Positions 22,251-35,202 are shown, counted from the stretch's first letter. The stretch is 64,000 bases of DNA from Myoxocephalus aenaeus (GCA_038501785.1 JBAMJR010000099.1:757501-821500); one strand, 5' to 3'. Program-made: numbers and translations. The notes: generated by a model from the letters alone, not told the origin.

Positions 22251-22515
22251 CCGAGGCGATCCCAGCTGACAGTGGGCGAAGGCCGGGTACACCCTGGACA
22301 GGTCGGCAGTTTATTGCAGGGCGCATAGAGACAGACAACCATTCACACTCACATTACACATACGGTAAATTTAGAGTCTCCAATTAACCTGAGCTGAATG
22401 TCTTTGGACTGAGGGAGGAGGCCGGAGAACCCGGAGGGAACCGACGCTGCCATGGGGTGAACGTGCAAACTCCACACAGAAGGACCGCCCAGACCGGGAT
22501 CGGGGAGGACGAGCT
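22251..22515 (+). mobile_element. Interspersed repeat (LINE-like 3' segment)
   Basis: Contains the strings common across fish genomes: gtacaccctggacaggtcgg, gacagacaaccattcacact, tgtctttggactgagggagg and gaacgtgcaaactccacaca. I recognise this as the 3' portion of a widespread teleost retroposon, but I cannot assign the family with confidence. Confidence 0.65.
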
Positions 22516-22521
22516 CCCAAT

Positions 22522-22954
22522 TGTTACGTTCCTGATTGAGGTCCAGGGGAGTAACAGTAATAAATAAAGCCAGGGAAAAAGAGTCATGGGCAACGACTGA
22601 TAAAAACAAAATAGTTTTTATAATAAACTAAAAAACACTTACTTAAAAGAAAAGCGACACCAATTAACAGCAGTCATAAGTTAACTCAAAAGATCACAAT
22701 ACCAAACAAATTAACTGGTCACCCTACCAACAACAGCACACACGGCTTGTACGTTGCCACTTGGACCACCAAGCTGTCTGTCTGAATCTCCCGGCCATGG
22801 GACAAATCAGCGATTGAGCCCAGCCATGTATGCTCACACGCTGCAACTGATAGGCAGGGAAAGGGGAAAAGGGAAAAGGGTGGCACCTGAATGGACACTG
22901 GGGCGGAGAGAGAGAGAGAGAGAGCAGAGAGAGAACCCAACACGGCACGTAACA
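22522..22954 (-). mobile_element. LTR-like block, TGTTACGT...ACGTAACA
   Basis: Starts tgttacgttcctga and ends cggcacgtaaca, so the ends are short inverted repeats with TG and CA as in LTRs. It abuts the preceding LINE-like repeat directly. The (GA)n run at 22906-22935 is inside. I see no matching target duplication, so the assignment is tentative. Confidence 0.45.
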
Positions 22955-24029
22955 GGGTGTCTGTTTTTCTCTTGCACTAATTTGACCCATTTTCCTTCTC
23001 TTAACTTATTTCTGAAGTTAACTGCTTTCAACCCACTACATAAACAACCCAAGCGTGCACTAAGCATGAGTTATTATGGTCCCATACTGCTCTGATACTT
23101 AATTAATGTGTACACTTCTACTTGCTGCCTATTATAAAATAAATGGTGTTCAGTGTTAGTATGCAGATGACGGAGATTTGTCATTGAGTGCTCTAAGGAA
23201 AGTTAAAGTAAACAATATGGCTGACCATCAGTGACTATGCTGCCAGATACAATCATTGGAATGATTGTATCTGGCACATTTGTCCTGAATCTCCATATTT
23301 AACCTAATTACAAACCTTGAAAAAGACTTGACCTTCTTAAACGTAGTCCCTAAACATGACAATTTTGAACCTTATGTCCGAAACCAACCCTCTGTTTCAG
23401 TGGCCACATCACAACCCTTCCACTCATAACCCTGTTTGTGATGCACATTTCACTTGTTTCCAGCATCTATAGCAAGGTAAGGACAATGCAGTAAAGAGAT
23501 ATCTATCTGTCAGCATGTAAAATCAGCAGACTGAGTAAGAGAGAAGAGGAGAAAGAGTTTGAGAAAGAGACATCATTAGAGTTAGGTGCAGTCACCACAT
23601 AAACTGTGCAGAAAACAGAACAGTTTGTCCCAGATTTGGAGGGAACAACAGAGCCTTCTCTAACTAAAAATCGTGTCAAAACGTCTTTTGTGTTCAGATT
23701 TTGTTATTTTGCTTAATCTTTCCTACATTTGCTCTGTTTTGTGTAGAAAGATGTTTCAGAAGCATTTTAAAAAGGTTGATACTCATTCATTTAGTTTTTA
23801 TTTCGGCACAGATTGCTCAAACACTTAATTGTTGCTCTCAACTGCACCCAACTACATACTGTAAACATACTTACATTTTTGTAATATTCATATCTATAAA
23901 GTAAGTCCATTTAAATCACAATCTGGCACAGTCTTATTGGTTGATAGTTGGAGTGTTAGAGGTCAGGTCCTTTGACAACAGAATCTTGGCTTTCCATCCA
24001 GTCTCAAAGAGCAACCTTTTATTTAATTA
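22955..24029. other. No gene; perfect hairpin at 23241-23276
   Basis: AT-rich sequence. The only structure is an inverted repeat with 17-bp perfect arms (tgccagatacaatcatt and its complement) and a two-base GG loop. No coding exon recognised. Confidence 0.6.
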
Positions 24030-25245
24030 TTCAATTCAGTTTATTTTATATAGCCCAACATCACAAATACAAGTTTGCCTCGGAGGGCTTTACAATCTGT
24101 ACACATAACATCCCTGTCCCGGGACCTCACATCGGATCAGGAAAAACTCCCCTAAAAAGATAGTAAAAAGGGGGGCATCAGCAGGGCCATGGCAGCAGGC
24201 AGGACCGGTTCCAGGCGGGTTCCATCAGCAGGGCCATGGAAGAAGGCAGGACCGGTTCCAGGCAGCCATGAATCCATGGCAGGGGGCAGGACCAGGGGGC
24301 AGGACCGGGGGGCAGGACCGGGGGGCAGGACCCGGGGCAGGACCGGTTCCAGGCAGCCATGAATCCATGGAAAAAGAAAGTAGAGTTAGTAATGTGCATT
24401 GAAGAGACAATAGTTTATCCAGATGGAGAGAAAGAAGAGGAGAGGAGGAGTGAAAGAGGAAGAGAAGAGGAGCGAAAGAGGAAGAGAAGCTCAGTGTATC
24501 CTAAGATGTCCCCCAGCAGTCTAGGCCTATAGCAGCATATCTAGGGGCTGGACCAGGGCAAACCTGAGCCAGCCCTAACTATAAGCCTGAAACAGCCCTA
24601 ACTATAAGCGCTATCAAAGAGGAAAGTCTTAAGTCTCTCTTAAATTAGGTGACTGTGTCTGCCCCCCGGACTGAAAGTGGAAGCTGATTCCACAGAAGAG
24701 GAGCCCGATAACTGAAAGCTCTAGCCCCCAACCTACTTTTTAAGACTCTGGGAACCACAAGTAACCCTGCATTCAGTGAGCGTAATGCTCTAGTGGGGTA
24801 ATATGACACTATAAGCTCTTTAAGATATGATGGTGCATCACCAGTTAAGGCTTTATAGGTGAGGAGAAGGATTTTAAATATGATTCTCGATCTTACAGGA
24901 AGCCAGTGGAGAGCAGCTAATACAGGAGTAATGTGATCTCTCTTCCGAGTCCTTGTTAGTACACGAGCTGCAGCATTCTGGATCAGCTGGAGAGACCCAA
25001 GGGACTTTCCGGAGCAGCCTGATAATACGGAGTTACAGTAATCCAGTCTTGAAGTAACAAATGCGTGGATCAATGTTTCTGCATCGCTTTGAGACAGGAT
25101 GTGCCGGATCTTTGAGATGTTCTGTAGGTGAAAAAAGGCAGTCCTTGAGATCTGTTTCACGTGGGAGCCAAAGGATAGGTCCTGGTCAAAAATAACTCTG
25201 AGATTCCTTACGGTGGTGGTGGATGCCAGAGCGATGCCATCCATA
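24030..25245 (-). mobile_element. L2-type LINE fragment 1 (3' end)
   Basis: Minus-strand, 5'-truncated LINE. The 3' UTR (24030-24640) starts with ttcaattcagtttattttat and holds a GGGGGCAGGACC-rich minisatellite at 24176-24372. The truncation point near 25245 is marked by the palindromic sequence atacaattatgaattgtat. Confidence 0.82.
24645..25244 (-). pseudogene. L2 LINE polymerase, C-terminal third
   Basis: The 199-residue open frame reads TVRNLRVIFDQDLSFGSHVK, then FFHLQNISKIRHILS, SRLDYCNSVLSG, LQLIQNAAARVLTRT, HITPVLAALHWLPVRSRIIF and APLLWNQLPLSV, the standard region after the reverse transcriptase core in L2 elements. The YADD core and endonuclease are missing because of 5' truncation. 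Its open reading suggests moderate age. Confidence 0.85.
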
Positions 25246-28200
25246 TATACAATTATGAATTGTATATCAGCATCCCATACAATTATGAATTGTATATATG
25301 CTTTCTAATAAGGAAACAATTCCCTAAGAATCGTCTGTCATTAGGGATTACGTTTATAGTCCCATTCAAGGCAATGGGATGCTGATTAACAACCATGACT
25401 CAAGTAAAATGTATAGTAGTGAACCTGGAACTTATCAATTATGGTCAGGTCTGGCTAAAGCCTTGGATTAAAGTGTAGCATGGTCAGACAGCATTCACGC
25501 TGATACCAAAAGGAAATATGTAAGAAATTATTCTCACAAGGTTGTCCTCAGTTGGCCTTTCCTCTCAGAGAAGACAAACAACTGTCAGGGCTGTGCCTGC
25601 TTTTTCTCCCACATACTCTTCCTTCCCATGGAGGAGTCTGTGTGCTTGTGTTTCCACCCTTTGTCGTTTCTATTCTCTATTTTCTGATTATTGGCGCCAT
25701 AGTAATAAAACACAATGCTTTCTCTTTTTGCCCGCCTGTTTTCAGACCATTACTTGACCTTTGAATAAACACCCTTTTAACTTTACTTGACCTGCCTGGA
25801 GAGTTTGCTTTTGGGTCAGGTTTAACCTGAACATACAAGTATGCAGTCCACAACGCTCTGCAAAATAGGGGTCTGAGAGTATATAGAGGTGGTCCTCTGT
25901 GACAGATTAAAGAGCTTGTATTGGCAGATAATGAACCAGAAGTCCTTCACAAAGCTTGTATCACTAATAGCTTTTAGTTAATATTACAAGATAACAATTT
26001 TAGATACACAAAACTGAGACATTAACTGAACAGAAACACACAATATACTTTCCTATTCAGAAATATTCAAATTGAAGTTACACTCCAGTTCTAGTTGACA
26101 ATTGCAGATGTTTTAGTCTGTGGTTGCATCTTTTAACACATGTAGCATACCCATTATATCACACTTTACCAGTGGGAATATGAAGTGTTAAATTAACAGC
26201 AGACTTCCAGCTAACTGGAATTTTAATCACTACTCACCACAACACATAGCAGCAGAAGTAAATGTGTGAATAATGTTGTGGGCTGGTAACCTGGTAACCT
26301 AAATGTTATTTGTATCTATGTGAGTCATGTCTGGTCGCACCACAACTTGCAAAGTTGGTTCAGAAAATTGCTCACGACCACACCACGAGTCACTTTATAT
26401 ATAGAATAAAGCCGTCTGGTCAAATACTGTATTTACGTGGCAACGAATGATCATCTAGCACTGGAAAAGGAGTTTACACACTCACTGGAGAGATCGGATG
26501 TAAATGTTTGGTTGAGACCAAATTTAAGGCCAAGGGTACCAGTTTTACTAATCCATGAAATCGCTTTCCATATTTCTATATACTTGTTTATCTTAGTGCT
26601 CTTTCTCGGAGACAACTAATGAAATGTTATCTTCAGTCTCAAACCAATAACAAGGCTGATGGAACAACTACCCCACCATCATTGTATCAATCACATTTGT
26701 GTCTATAATTGAGTCCAAAAAAACATATTGTGCCAATTCTACTTAGACCAATTATGATGTGATGACATGAATAAAGAGGAGCATGTTTGGTGCAGATTGA
26801 ATTATAAACCTTGAAGACAGTTTAAAACATTGGTTAATGATGAGATAACTGTTTCAAGTATGCTGTAGCTGAGTGCGTTTCACATGGCAGCCTTAGGCGT
26901 TATATTTCACCAGCTTGCTTGTTGTCACATCTCTCAGCTAGACTTGAACCAATATCATGACTTCTTTTTAGTGGCTTATTACAAGCAATAAATTGAACTG
27001 AAGCATGTCATGTTTAAAGGCCTCCACCATGCTGGTCTAGTTCTATTCTTTATCTAAACAGCAGATAGCGGGCTGGGAGTCATCCAGACTCATTACCTTC
27101 CCCCACCCCAAGCTACTTTGCCGCTTTGACAAATGCGTCTGTCTTCTGTTCCAAGGGAGCCCCTGAGTTATCTAACTCATCAGCCAATAAACACACAAGC
27201 CAGTGGTGAAGGGCTGTGTTGTAGATGAATTGTCACTGCATTGCTGACGAATTGGCAAGTCTTCTCTTTCTTTGAGTTATCATTATGGACTCATAAGGAC
27301 AGAAGATATAGAAGATTACAATTGGTGTTTTCAATGTATTTGTATTTTGTACAACCTTTAATGGTAACCACATCCATCTGTAAAAAGTACAATTTATCTA
27401 TGTAAATTGTCCCGTTTCAAATAATCAAATCTCTCTGGTGTTTTTTTGTTTTTGTAAGTCTTTGCCGTTTTTGGCATTCAAGCAAAAATTATATATTTGT
27501 AAATATCATTATGCTGTGATATCTGCTTTGTGCCACACTTACACCCTTGTCATGCATCCCATTTCCATTAAAACAGCTTAAGTGCCTGGCTAAGAAGATC
27601 ACACTGAGTATATGAAAAACACAAATTTTTCACAGATGGCTCAGGTGTCCGCGTACACAGCTGTAGTCTCTGTCGTGTGAAATATATTTTTCATAATAGA
27701 ACAGGAAGTTTTTTTTTTCTTGCTGCAAAAAACAAAAAGCAACTGTATCCCGGTGGAAGAGCCTCACTTTAATGCTTCACACAAAAACTTCATTTCCTGC
27801 AAACTCTCAGTTTTACTGCTTTTTTTTTCTCCAAGTATAATCCGATCGAATGAGCTCTTCCCTTCCTTTCTCCCTCTCTCCCCTTTTTTCTACTTTCTTC
27901 TACGGTGAAGGTTGGTAGTTACTATCTATTTTTAGCTTGAGCTGGATTGTCTTTTTAGCTTTAGACTCTTTCGCTTAGATGCATTTTTTCTTTTGCAATG
28001 ATCCTTTAGCTCCCTCTTCCGCGCATTCCCCAGGGGAAGAGGCTATGGCAGTTGGAGGAGTTTGGCAAAAAAACTTTTCTTAACTGCAACTAAGGCATGT
28101 GTTCAGAAAGTTTTAGCAAAGAATGAGAACTTTGTTCTGGAATATCATCTCAAGAGGGTGGCTGTCATGTATGCAGGGATTGGTGTTACATACTTGCTGA

Positions 28201-28655
28201 AACGCTCAATGTGTCTGAGTGCCATGTGCTGTGTGTTATGCATGAGACGGTTTTGAGAAAATGTCCAGATGGTGCTGTCTTCCCTTTCTTTCTGCAAGCA
28301 ACTGGTGGCTCAGGGTGGTTTTAAGTGATTCTGCACTGATCACATTTTATTTTAACGTGAACCCGAGACTGGCTGCAGAGTGGTATTTGGTGACCTCTTT
28401 CAAAAGCATGTATATGTTTAGACATATTTATCATTGGTCAGACATAAATAGTTTTGCTCAAAATCCTTGGTTCCCACCTTGGTTCCAACATCCTGTTACT
28501 CATGCAAACTCTGTGCAGATCAGTTAATCTTATGTCTTTGGAGTCAGTACACTTTTCTTCACCTATGACTTAGAGGTTACAACAACCCATAAGTGTATAT
28601 ACAGTATACTTTGTATTGCTAATTGGTTAAATATATGATTATTGAGACAAATACA
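25246..28655. other. No gene seen
   Basis: Two copies of a near-palindrome (atacaattatgaattgtat) at about 25245-25267 and 25277-25295, then 3.3 kb of AT-rich sequence without splice-linked coding exons, RNA genes or clear repeat borders. A pyrimidine-rich tract lies at 27855-27900. Confidence 0.5.
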
Positions 28656-28916
28656 CACTGTAAAAACTGGGATTTGCATTAATTAATATCTCCTAAATAA
28701 ATAATAGTAACTTTTACATAATAAAAAAGACTATGTACTGTTTTTAATTACATTGAGCTGAATTCAAGAAATGTTGTTTAATTATTAATTACATTTTACT
28801 TAATTTTGTGTGAATAAAATCAGCTTTGAATCACTGAGTAGACTTTAATTAAATTTCATCAGTAAAGTCAAAGATGCAGAAAATCAATGAATTTGACTTA
28901 TTTGGAGGTCTTTGTT

Positions 28917-29004
28917 TTTAATCAACTTCCACTTCCGCCTCACGCATTCTGCGCCACATGGACATCTTCTGCAACGTGTTGAAGGGGCTGCCATTTCCCC
29001 AAAG
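28917..29004 (+). other. Possible 5' exon of the teleost multi-copy gene
   Basis: A GC-richer patch in AT-rich surroundings ends in a good donor (CCCCAAAG|GTAAGA). It contains ATGGACATCTTCTGCAACGT in an open frame to the donor. Its place upstream of the three coding exons suggests a leader exon. No acceptor or promoter motif defines its start. Confidence 0.3.
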
Positions 29005-30130
29005 GTAAGACCTGTTTAATTATTGTTAGTTAACGAACAAATTATAACCAAGTTGTTGCAGCAGTTGAACATTGTTTTGCGCTACTGAAAAGTTAACAAA
29101 CATGTAAACGTTACTGTGCTGTAACTTTATTTAGCTAACTTAGGTTAAGTCTTAAATAAGCTAACGTTAGTGTTTGTTTTTCGGTCTACGTTGTCTTTGA
29201 GCCGTTAAAACATGGCAAGGACTGAAAATGCCACAATTTCATGGCTTTCCTCATTTATAATGTTATCCCTAATATGTTATGCCTTTTTGAGATACCAGCT
29301 CAGACCGAGTTTCGTGGTTTCCACCCCTCCCCCACCGTAACAAGCTAACCTAACTAGCTAGCGAAAATGCAGCAGAACTTAGAGTTAGAGCGCATTAAGG
29401 TTAATGCAATTGTAGGAACACACATTCTTGCTCCCAAATGTTATTAATAAGGCATACAAGTTATATTAATATCACTGCATTTTGTTTTGTCAAGTAATGT
29501 TAACCTAACATGCTGTTAATTAAAAGCAGTCGGGATAGATCATGCAGTTAATGGTAAGGTACGTTTCTTGAGAATAGTCAGTGAAACAAATTAACAAAGA
29601 GTGCAGTTTCCTCTTTCTTTCTTTTTTTTTAACCTGACGTTATATTCAGCTCCAGGCTGTTACTGTGTTTTGTGCACGCTCTGACAGGTGTGCTGACTAT
29701 CCCAAGTTCACCGTTGCAGTCTCCATTCATGGTACTGAGAGGCCGCAGCAGGAGATTCAGATCGCCATGTTTCTGTTTTCTCTATCAGTATAGTTTCAAT
29801 GAGTGGTCTCCGCTCGTGCTGATAGTTGACGTTACACCGAGCTGCCTTTGTACATATTATGTTACAATGCTAGAGTTGTTATACTTCGTCTGCTTAGTCT
29901 CACAATACAGTTAAATGTAGAGGCCATTCTGCCAACAGTGTGTATCTGCTGAACAGAGTAAATCACTTTGTATAAAGTATGAATCTAATAGGTCTTTTTT
30001 CCAACAATCAACAATCTTTAACTGAAATTCATCAACAGGTATGTACCATACTTCAATACACAATATGCTGTGATACCAAATTCCACACACAGTATATGTT
30101 GTCTAAATGTGTGTATACTGTTTGTTACAG

Positions 30131-31655
30131 ATCCAAGATGAGTTTCACACGATCACAACGGTGCACCTCGAGACAAAGTTCATGTCCATGCTGGATGAAT
30201 ACACTCCCAGTCTTCTGAACCTCTTCCACTCCAAGGGCGGAACCATGGGGCTGAGGTTGAAGGCTATCCTTCTCAAGGTGTCATTCATTGAGTATTATGT
30301 TTGCAAATATTTCATTTTAGAGATTTTATGATCAAAAAGTTGGAATATCAGTTGATTATTACTTAAATCTACAAGAGGCAATGTTTACCTTTGATTTTCT
30401 CTCAAAAAAAGTTTGATCTAACTGCATACATTTTAGTTTCTATACACTCAGTTGCCACTTTATTAAGTACATAATTATTCAAATTTAAAATGTTCAAAGT
30501 CATTCATAATAACTAACTACCAAGTGGTGATTACTGATTCTTTTTTATATTGGTGATTGGACACCAAAACCCTCAACTTGCAATTGATATGTGATTATAA
30601 GCACATACATTTATTTTATGTTTTACATTGAATGACCTTATCGTAAAACTGGAAATGGAATAACAGCTAGTCTGGCTCTGTCCTAACAAAATATGCCTAC
30701 AAGATCACCACACAGAGCTCACTGACTAACATGGTATGTCTTGATCATACAAAAAGCAAGTTTTGTGGGAGTTTATGTGATTGACTTCCTGGAGTCACAG
30801 CTGGTTCTATCGAATTAATGACAGGAAGTGTTTCATTGTGCTGGACTTGGGTTTTTAACAGTAATAAAAGTCAACTAGTTTTAGATCAGTGGATGATCTT
30901 TACTCATAATGTTTATTTTTTTCATTTTAGGCTCCAAGCAACCCAAGCATCCACATCACCAGAGATGCCGTCATTCAGTGTTTGATGGCGTACTTTAGGG
31001 AATCCACTGATCACCTGATCACGATGTAAGTTGAAGTACATGTTCAATTATTAAGAAAGTGATCTCTTTCTCATCTCTTCTACCTTATATGTATTGGGAT
31101 TTTTTTTTTAAATGTACAGATATTATAAATGTGACTCAGTTCAGATCATTATCTCTCGTCCTTGAAATGTTTTGATTTGTTGGTGAACTGATTGTACGCT
31201 TTTTAACGAAACCCTTTTGCAAAACATCTCTGAAATTTCATTATGTGCATTATGTGCAACAGTTATTACAGCTACAGGTTTTATTGTCCAAAGGGTTGGA
31301 AGCAATTTGGTAGATGTTCAATTAGGACCTTATCTTTTGGCTGTACAATCAGTAATACACAATCTTCTTGCTATTTCAGGATGCTGATGACACAGGACAT
31401 TGCCATGCAAAAGATGAAAATCTATACGGCGGAGGGTCCAGACGATGTCGGTATCGTTTCAGAAGGAATACAAGTTCTGACTGCTCTGGATAACATTCCG
31501 AGGGCTTGCTGCTGGTTGGGTTGATGTATGCAGTCAACCTTACCTATCCCAAGGAGCTCCGATACACATTCCAGGTATCCAGAAACTCCTTCTGGAGCTG
31601 GACTGTTCAAAGCTGACACCGAAAGTAAACAGCCTCAAGAACAAACTGCTTACTT
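30131..31655 (+). pseudogene. Uncharacterised teleost multi-copy family protein, C-terminal part
   Basis: Three exons with consensus borders. Exon A 30131-30277 (acceptor tttgttacag, donor AAG|GTGTCA) encodes IQDEFHTITTVHLETKFMSM and NLFHSKGGTMGLRLKAIL. Exon B 30931-31025 (acceptor ttcattttag, donor GAT|GTAAGT) encodes APSNPSIHITRDAVIQCLMA. Exon C from 31380 (acceptor ctatttcag) encodes TAEGPDDVGIVSEGIQVL, and after a frameshift at about 31507 LVGLMYAVNLTYPKELRYTF; after another near 31580, IQKLLLELDCSKL to a stop. From memory this is the C-terminal domain of abundant fish proteins, often labelled as uncharacterised or SAM-domain-3-like. Splice phases join correctly (0, then 2). The frameshifts suggest a decayed copy. 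The upstream domains are not seen. Function unknown. Confidence 0.6.
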
Positions 31656-32052
31656 AATAGAATGGACCCTTGCAAAAACATTGTTATGTCACTGTTCGAA
31701 CTCTCATCTGTGGTTAAGTTCAACTCGTTCAATGCTTGAGATTATTATTTTTTGAAGGATCCCAGTGAGAAGTGTAGTTTGCCTCTTCAACTGAGTTTTA
31801 GTGCTGCAGGTGGTTGTTCAATATATAAACCATCCTCATTTAAGGAGACTGCCATGGTATCACTGCCATGGCACAAGCAGCTGTTTGTGTATAGTGTTTC
31901 AACTGTCTACACTAGGATTGCAAATTGTGTGTTTTTATTGAGGAATTTGCACATGAAGAATTTTAGATAAATGTAACAAATTTGCACGAATAAATGTTTA
32001 CCTGCAGTACTTTGTATGTATGATGATCTGTTGGCTTAACTTAAGTTTACTG

Positions 32053-32555
32053 TGACACCAAGATGGCATAGTGAATTAGACATAGAAAAATTATGGCAAC
32101 AAAGTGACAAATAATATTATTGAATAGATTGAATGTAATATATTTAATGTCATTCAGTAAATCCAACTCAATTTCACCCAGATAATTAATATATATGACT
32201 CAATTTCACCCAAATATTCAGTAAATGTAGATCAGTTTCACCCAAATATTCAATAAATGTAAATCAATTTTACCCAAATATTCAGTAAATATAAATCAAT
32301 TTCACCCAAATATTCAATAAATGTAAATTACTTTTGATGATATTCTTAGTAAACATAAATCATTTTCCTTGTAAAATTGATTTGTATTTACTAAATATCT
32401 TTGGTCTATATAACTCATAATTTGGCGCTCTATTACTAAATCCAACACATTTGAATAATGTTTAGATTTAATTAATCTATTCAATCATTTTTATTAATTA
32501 TATTAATTGTCACTTTGTTGCCATAATTTTATTAAGTTACCATTGGTCACATTTT
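32053..32555. repeat. Inverted repeat around AT-rich tandem repeats
   Basis: The strand segment aaattatggcaacaaagtga (from about 32088) returns inverted at about 32510-32530 (tcactttgttgccataattt), and similarity extends through gaatagatt and beyond. Between them, four to five units of about 39 bp (core caatttcacccaaatattca) lie at 32168-32330. It looks like a small MITE-type structure at the right end of the candidate element. Confidence 0.65.
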
Positions 32556-32563
32556 TTAGGGTG

Positions 32564-34433
32564 CATGAGGTTTACATGTATTCATACACTATGTCCAGAC
32601 TTTTGTCACATGTCATCCACCACCAGAACCTGCAATGTATGTATTACATTGAAAATTGTCATTGAGGGACAGGATTGGAGGAAGACGTTAATCCTGTCCC
32701 CGATCAATGGCTGCACACAGGAGCTGCCCAGTGCTCCCCACTAATAAAAAAGCCAGATGTTTCTGTCTGCTATCTCTCGCTTGTATCTTTGACCCAATCT
32801 GTCTCTTTTCTGAACTAAAAACAAGGCAAATTAGGCAAATTAGTGCAGTTCTTGAGATGTTGGGTAGATGTTTTGTATTAGGGCATCAAACAAACTCTTA
32901 ACTTTACAAAATATCTCAACTGAACTTTTGGAAGTATGGAAAACTAATTCAATTAAATACAGTGCCATTGTTTCATAGTCTCAGTTCCATAGCACTTATG
33001 ATAGTGCCATTGTACCATAACACTGATAATAGCGCTTCTTTTCTGCTGATTATATCTTATCCTTTGCTGGTGTTGTGGATTGTGACAGTTCCCTTCAACT
33101 CAGATAAATGTTATGGGTTCCAGAGCTGGCCAATGAGCCATGAAGCACGCCTGATTAATTGAAAAATCTAAAGAGATAAAGACCATATTGCTGCTAAACT
33201 GAGGAGCAAAAAAGGTAATAAAGAGATACAGGCAGTAGTGCAGCAAAGCTTAGAGGTAAGAAACAAAGCAGTAATAAAACTGAGGGTAAAAGTTTTATGT
33301 TTTGTATAACCTTTCAAGATTTATCCAGACATTACAGAAACATCATCTAAAAGTAATATATTTAACCTTTTAAGCCAATGTTCAAGGGGGGGTGACCCCA
33401 CCTTGAACATTGGAAGACTGAGCGATTGTTATATAATTGTTCTACTTCACTTTATCAAAGTCAACCTGTGCAGAGAGAATGTTCACACCTGAAATCTTTT
33501 CATTTTTTTTCTCTGTGTCATCTTCATTTACTCTTAATCAGTAACATATAGACTGATTTTTACACATCTGATTTTAACTTGCCGTCACACCCACTTCCCT
33601 TTCCTCATCTTCTTGTATTTTATCACCTCATTAACACACAGACCTAGAAGATTCTTCAAGGAATTGTAGGTTTTACGCATCCATATGTGTATTTCTGACA
33701 GAGTTACTTTATTTGCTTGCTGCTATTTAAAGACAATTCCAACACACAGTATGACTTACATCTTGCTACAGTAATTCTTGGAATATTTTAAACAGAGGTT
33801 GCGTGGCAAGAAAAGCCAAAAAGTTTCAAACAAAAACCATCTCCCATGCCCCACCGTGACTCTTGAATCCCCTCTTAGGAGAATGTGCCCCTTGTATTCA
33901 TATTCAAACACAACAAAACACCAAGGGACCATAGTTAAGAAGCTGTGTACAGAGCAGTGGTTTGACAGCAGGAACTGTCAGATGGCATCTTTATTATGTT
34001 CCATGAGGAGTCCTGGCGGACCGCACAAGCATCTGTTTCCCCTCTTTGCTGCCACTACAGTCTTATAGAAATCAACCAACTTCACCCATCTGACAGCGGA
34101 GGACATGCTTTTTAGAGGAACAATGCAGTCCAGACAAATGGATTGCAGAGAAGGAAATGGAGTGAATGACCTTTTGTGTTACCTGTGATTCATGTATTCC
34201 CCAAAAACCACAATCCACGCTACAAGTACAATAACAGTCAGTCAAGTGCTGTACAATTTAAGGTACTTATAATTTATACTTCTTTTTACATTTACTTAAA
34301 TGTTGTACTTATTATTTCACTACGCTTATTTGAAAAGTATAGTTACTGGTACATATTGTATGTAAAATGAAAGTAACTTATAAAATAGCACCAGTTTTCA
34401 GTCATGTGGCTGATTAGACCTGCAGTATTGACG
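32564..34433. other. No gene seen; hairpin at 33375-33413
   Basis: No coding exon recognised. A hairpin with 13-bp perfect arms (ccaatgttcaagg at 33375-33387 and its complement at 33401-33413) extends through a G run paired with CCCC. The rest is AT-rich. Confidence 0.5.
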
Positions 34434-35202
34434 TTATAATAATAATAATAATTTTATTTATAAAGCACATTTCCCAGACAAAAGAGGTCACAAAGTGCTG
34501 TACAGTTTAAAAAACCACAGTAAAAACACATTAAAAGATGGAGTAAAAAACACAATAAAACAAGTAGTAAAACATAAATAAGTAAAAACAGATAAAAAGC
34601 TGGTCATTTCAGGAGTTTAAAACAAACGCCAGCGTGAACAGGTAGGTCTTTAGTTGTTTTTTAAAAGACAGGACAGAAACAGCAGACCGTATTTGTGCAG
34701 GCAGAGCGTTCCAGAGCCTAGAGGCTACAGCCTCAAAGGCTCGGTCACCTCGGGTCTTTAGGTGAGTGTGAGGGATGGACAGGAGGTTCAGCTGGTTGGA
34801 TCTGAGTTGCGGGCTGTTTGATGAGGGTGAAGTAGATCAGCCACATATGAGGGGGTCTGACCGTGTAGTGCACTGTATGTAAGGGTGAGAATGTTAAAAT
34901 GGATCCCATGCACCACGGGGAGCCAGTGGAGAGACCTGAGGATGGGGCTGATGTGAGACCGTCTACTTGTCCTTGTCAGTAATCTGGCAGCAGCATTTTG
35001 AACTACTTGCAACCGGTTAATAGCAGATAAAAAGTGCGTTGCTGTAATCAATACGTGAAGATATGAAAGTGTGTATGATCATCTCTAATTCGACCGTAGA
35101 TAAGACAGATCTTAGTTTGGAAATGTTTCGTAGATGGAAGAAACAGGATCTGGACAGCTGCTTCACATGGGGGTCAAACGACAAGGATTTGTCAAATATT
35201 AC

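Larger units (their letters stand above)
28656..32563. mobile_element. Candidate large element with CACTGTAAAAA-like ends
   Basis: The left end reads cactgtaaaaactgg (28656-28670) and the right end, inverted, caccctaaaaaatgt (32563-32549): 12 of 15 positions match. CACTGTAAAAA is a common terminus of fish DNA transposon families. Between them lies a spliced gene fragment, and AT-rich arms (with attaat- and aattaaat-type strings) follow each end. No transposase is visible and no clear target duplication, so this may be coincidence of an AT-rich motif. Confidence 0.35.

Noticed and set aside
24178..24410. Small proline-rich proteins
   Set aside because: Translation of the GGGGGCAGGACC minisatellite in the LINE 3' UTR.
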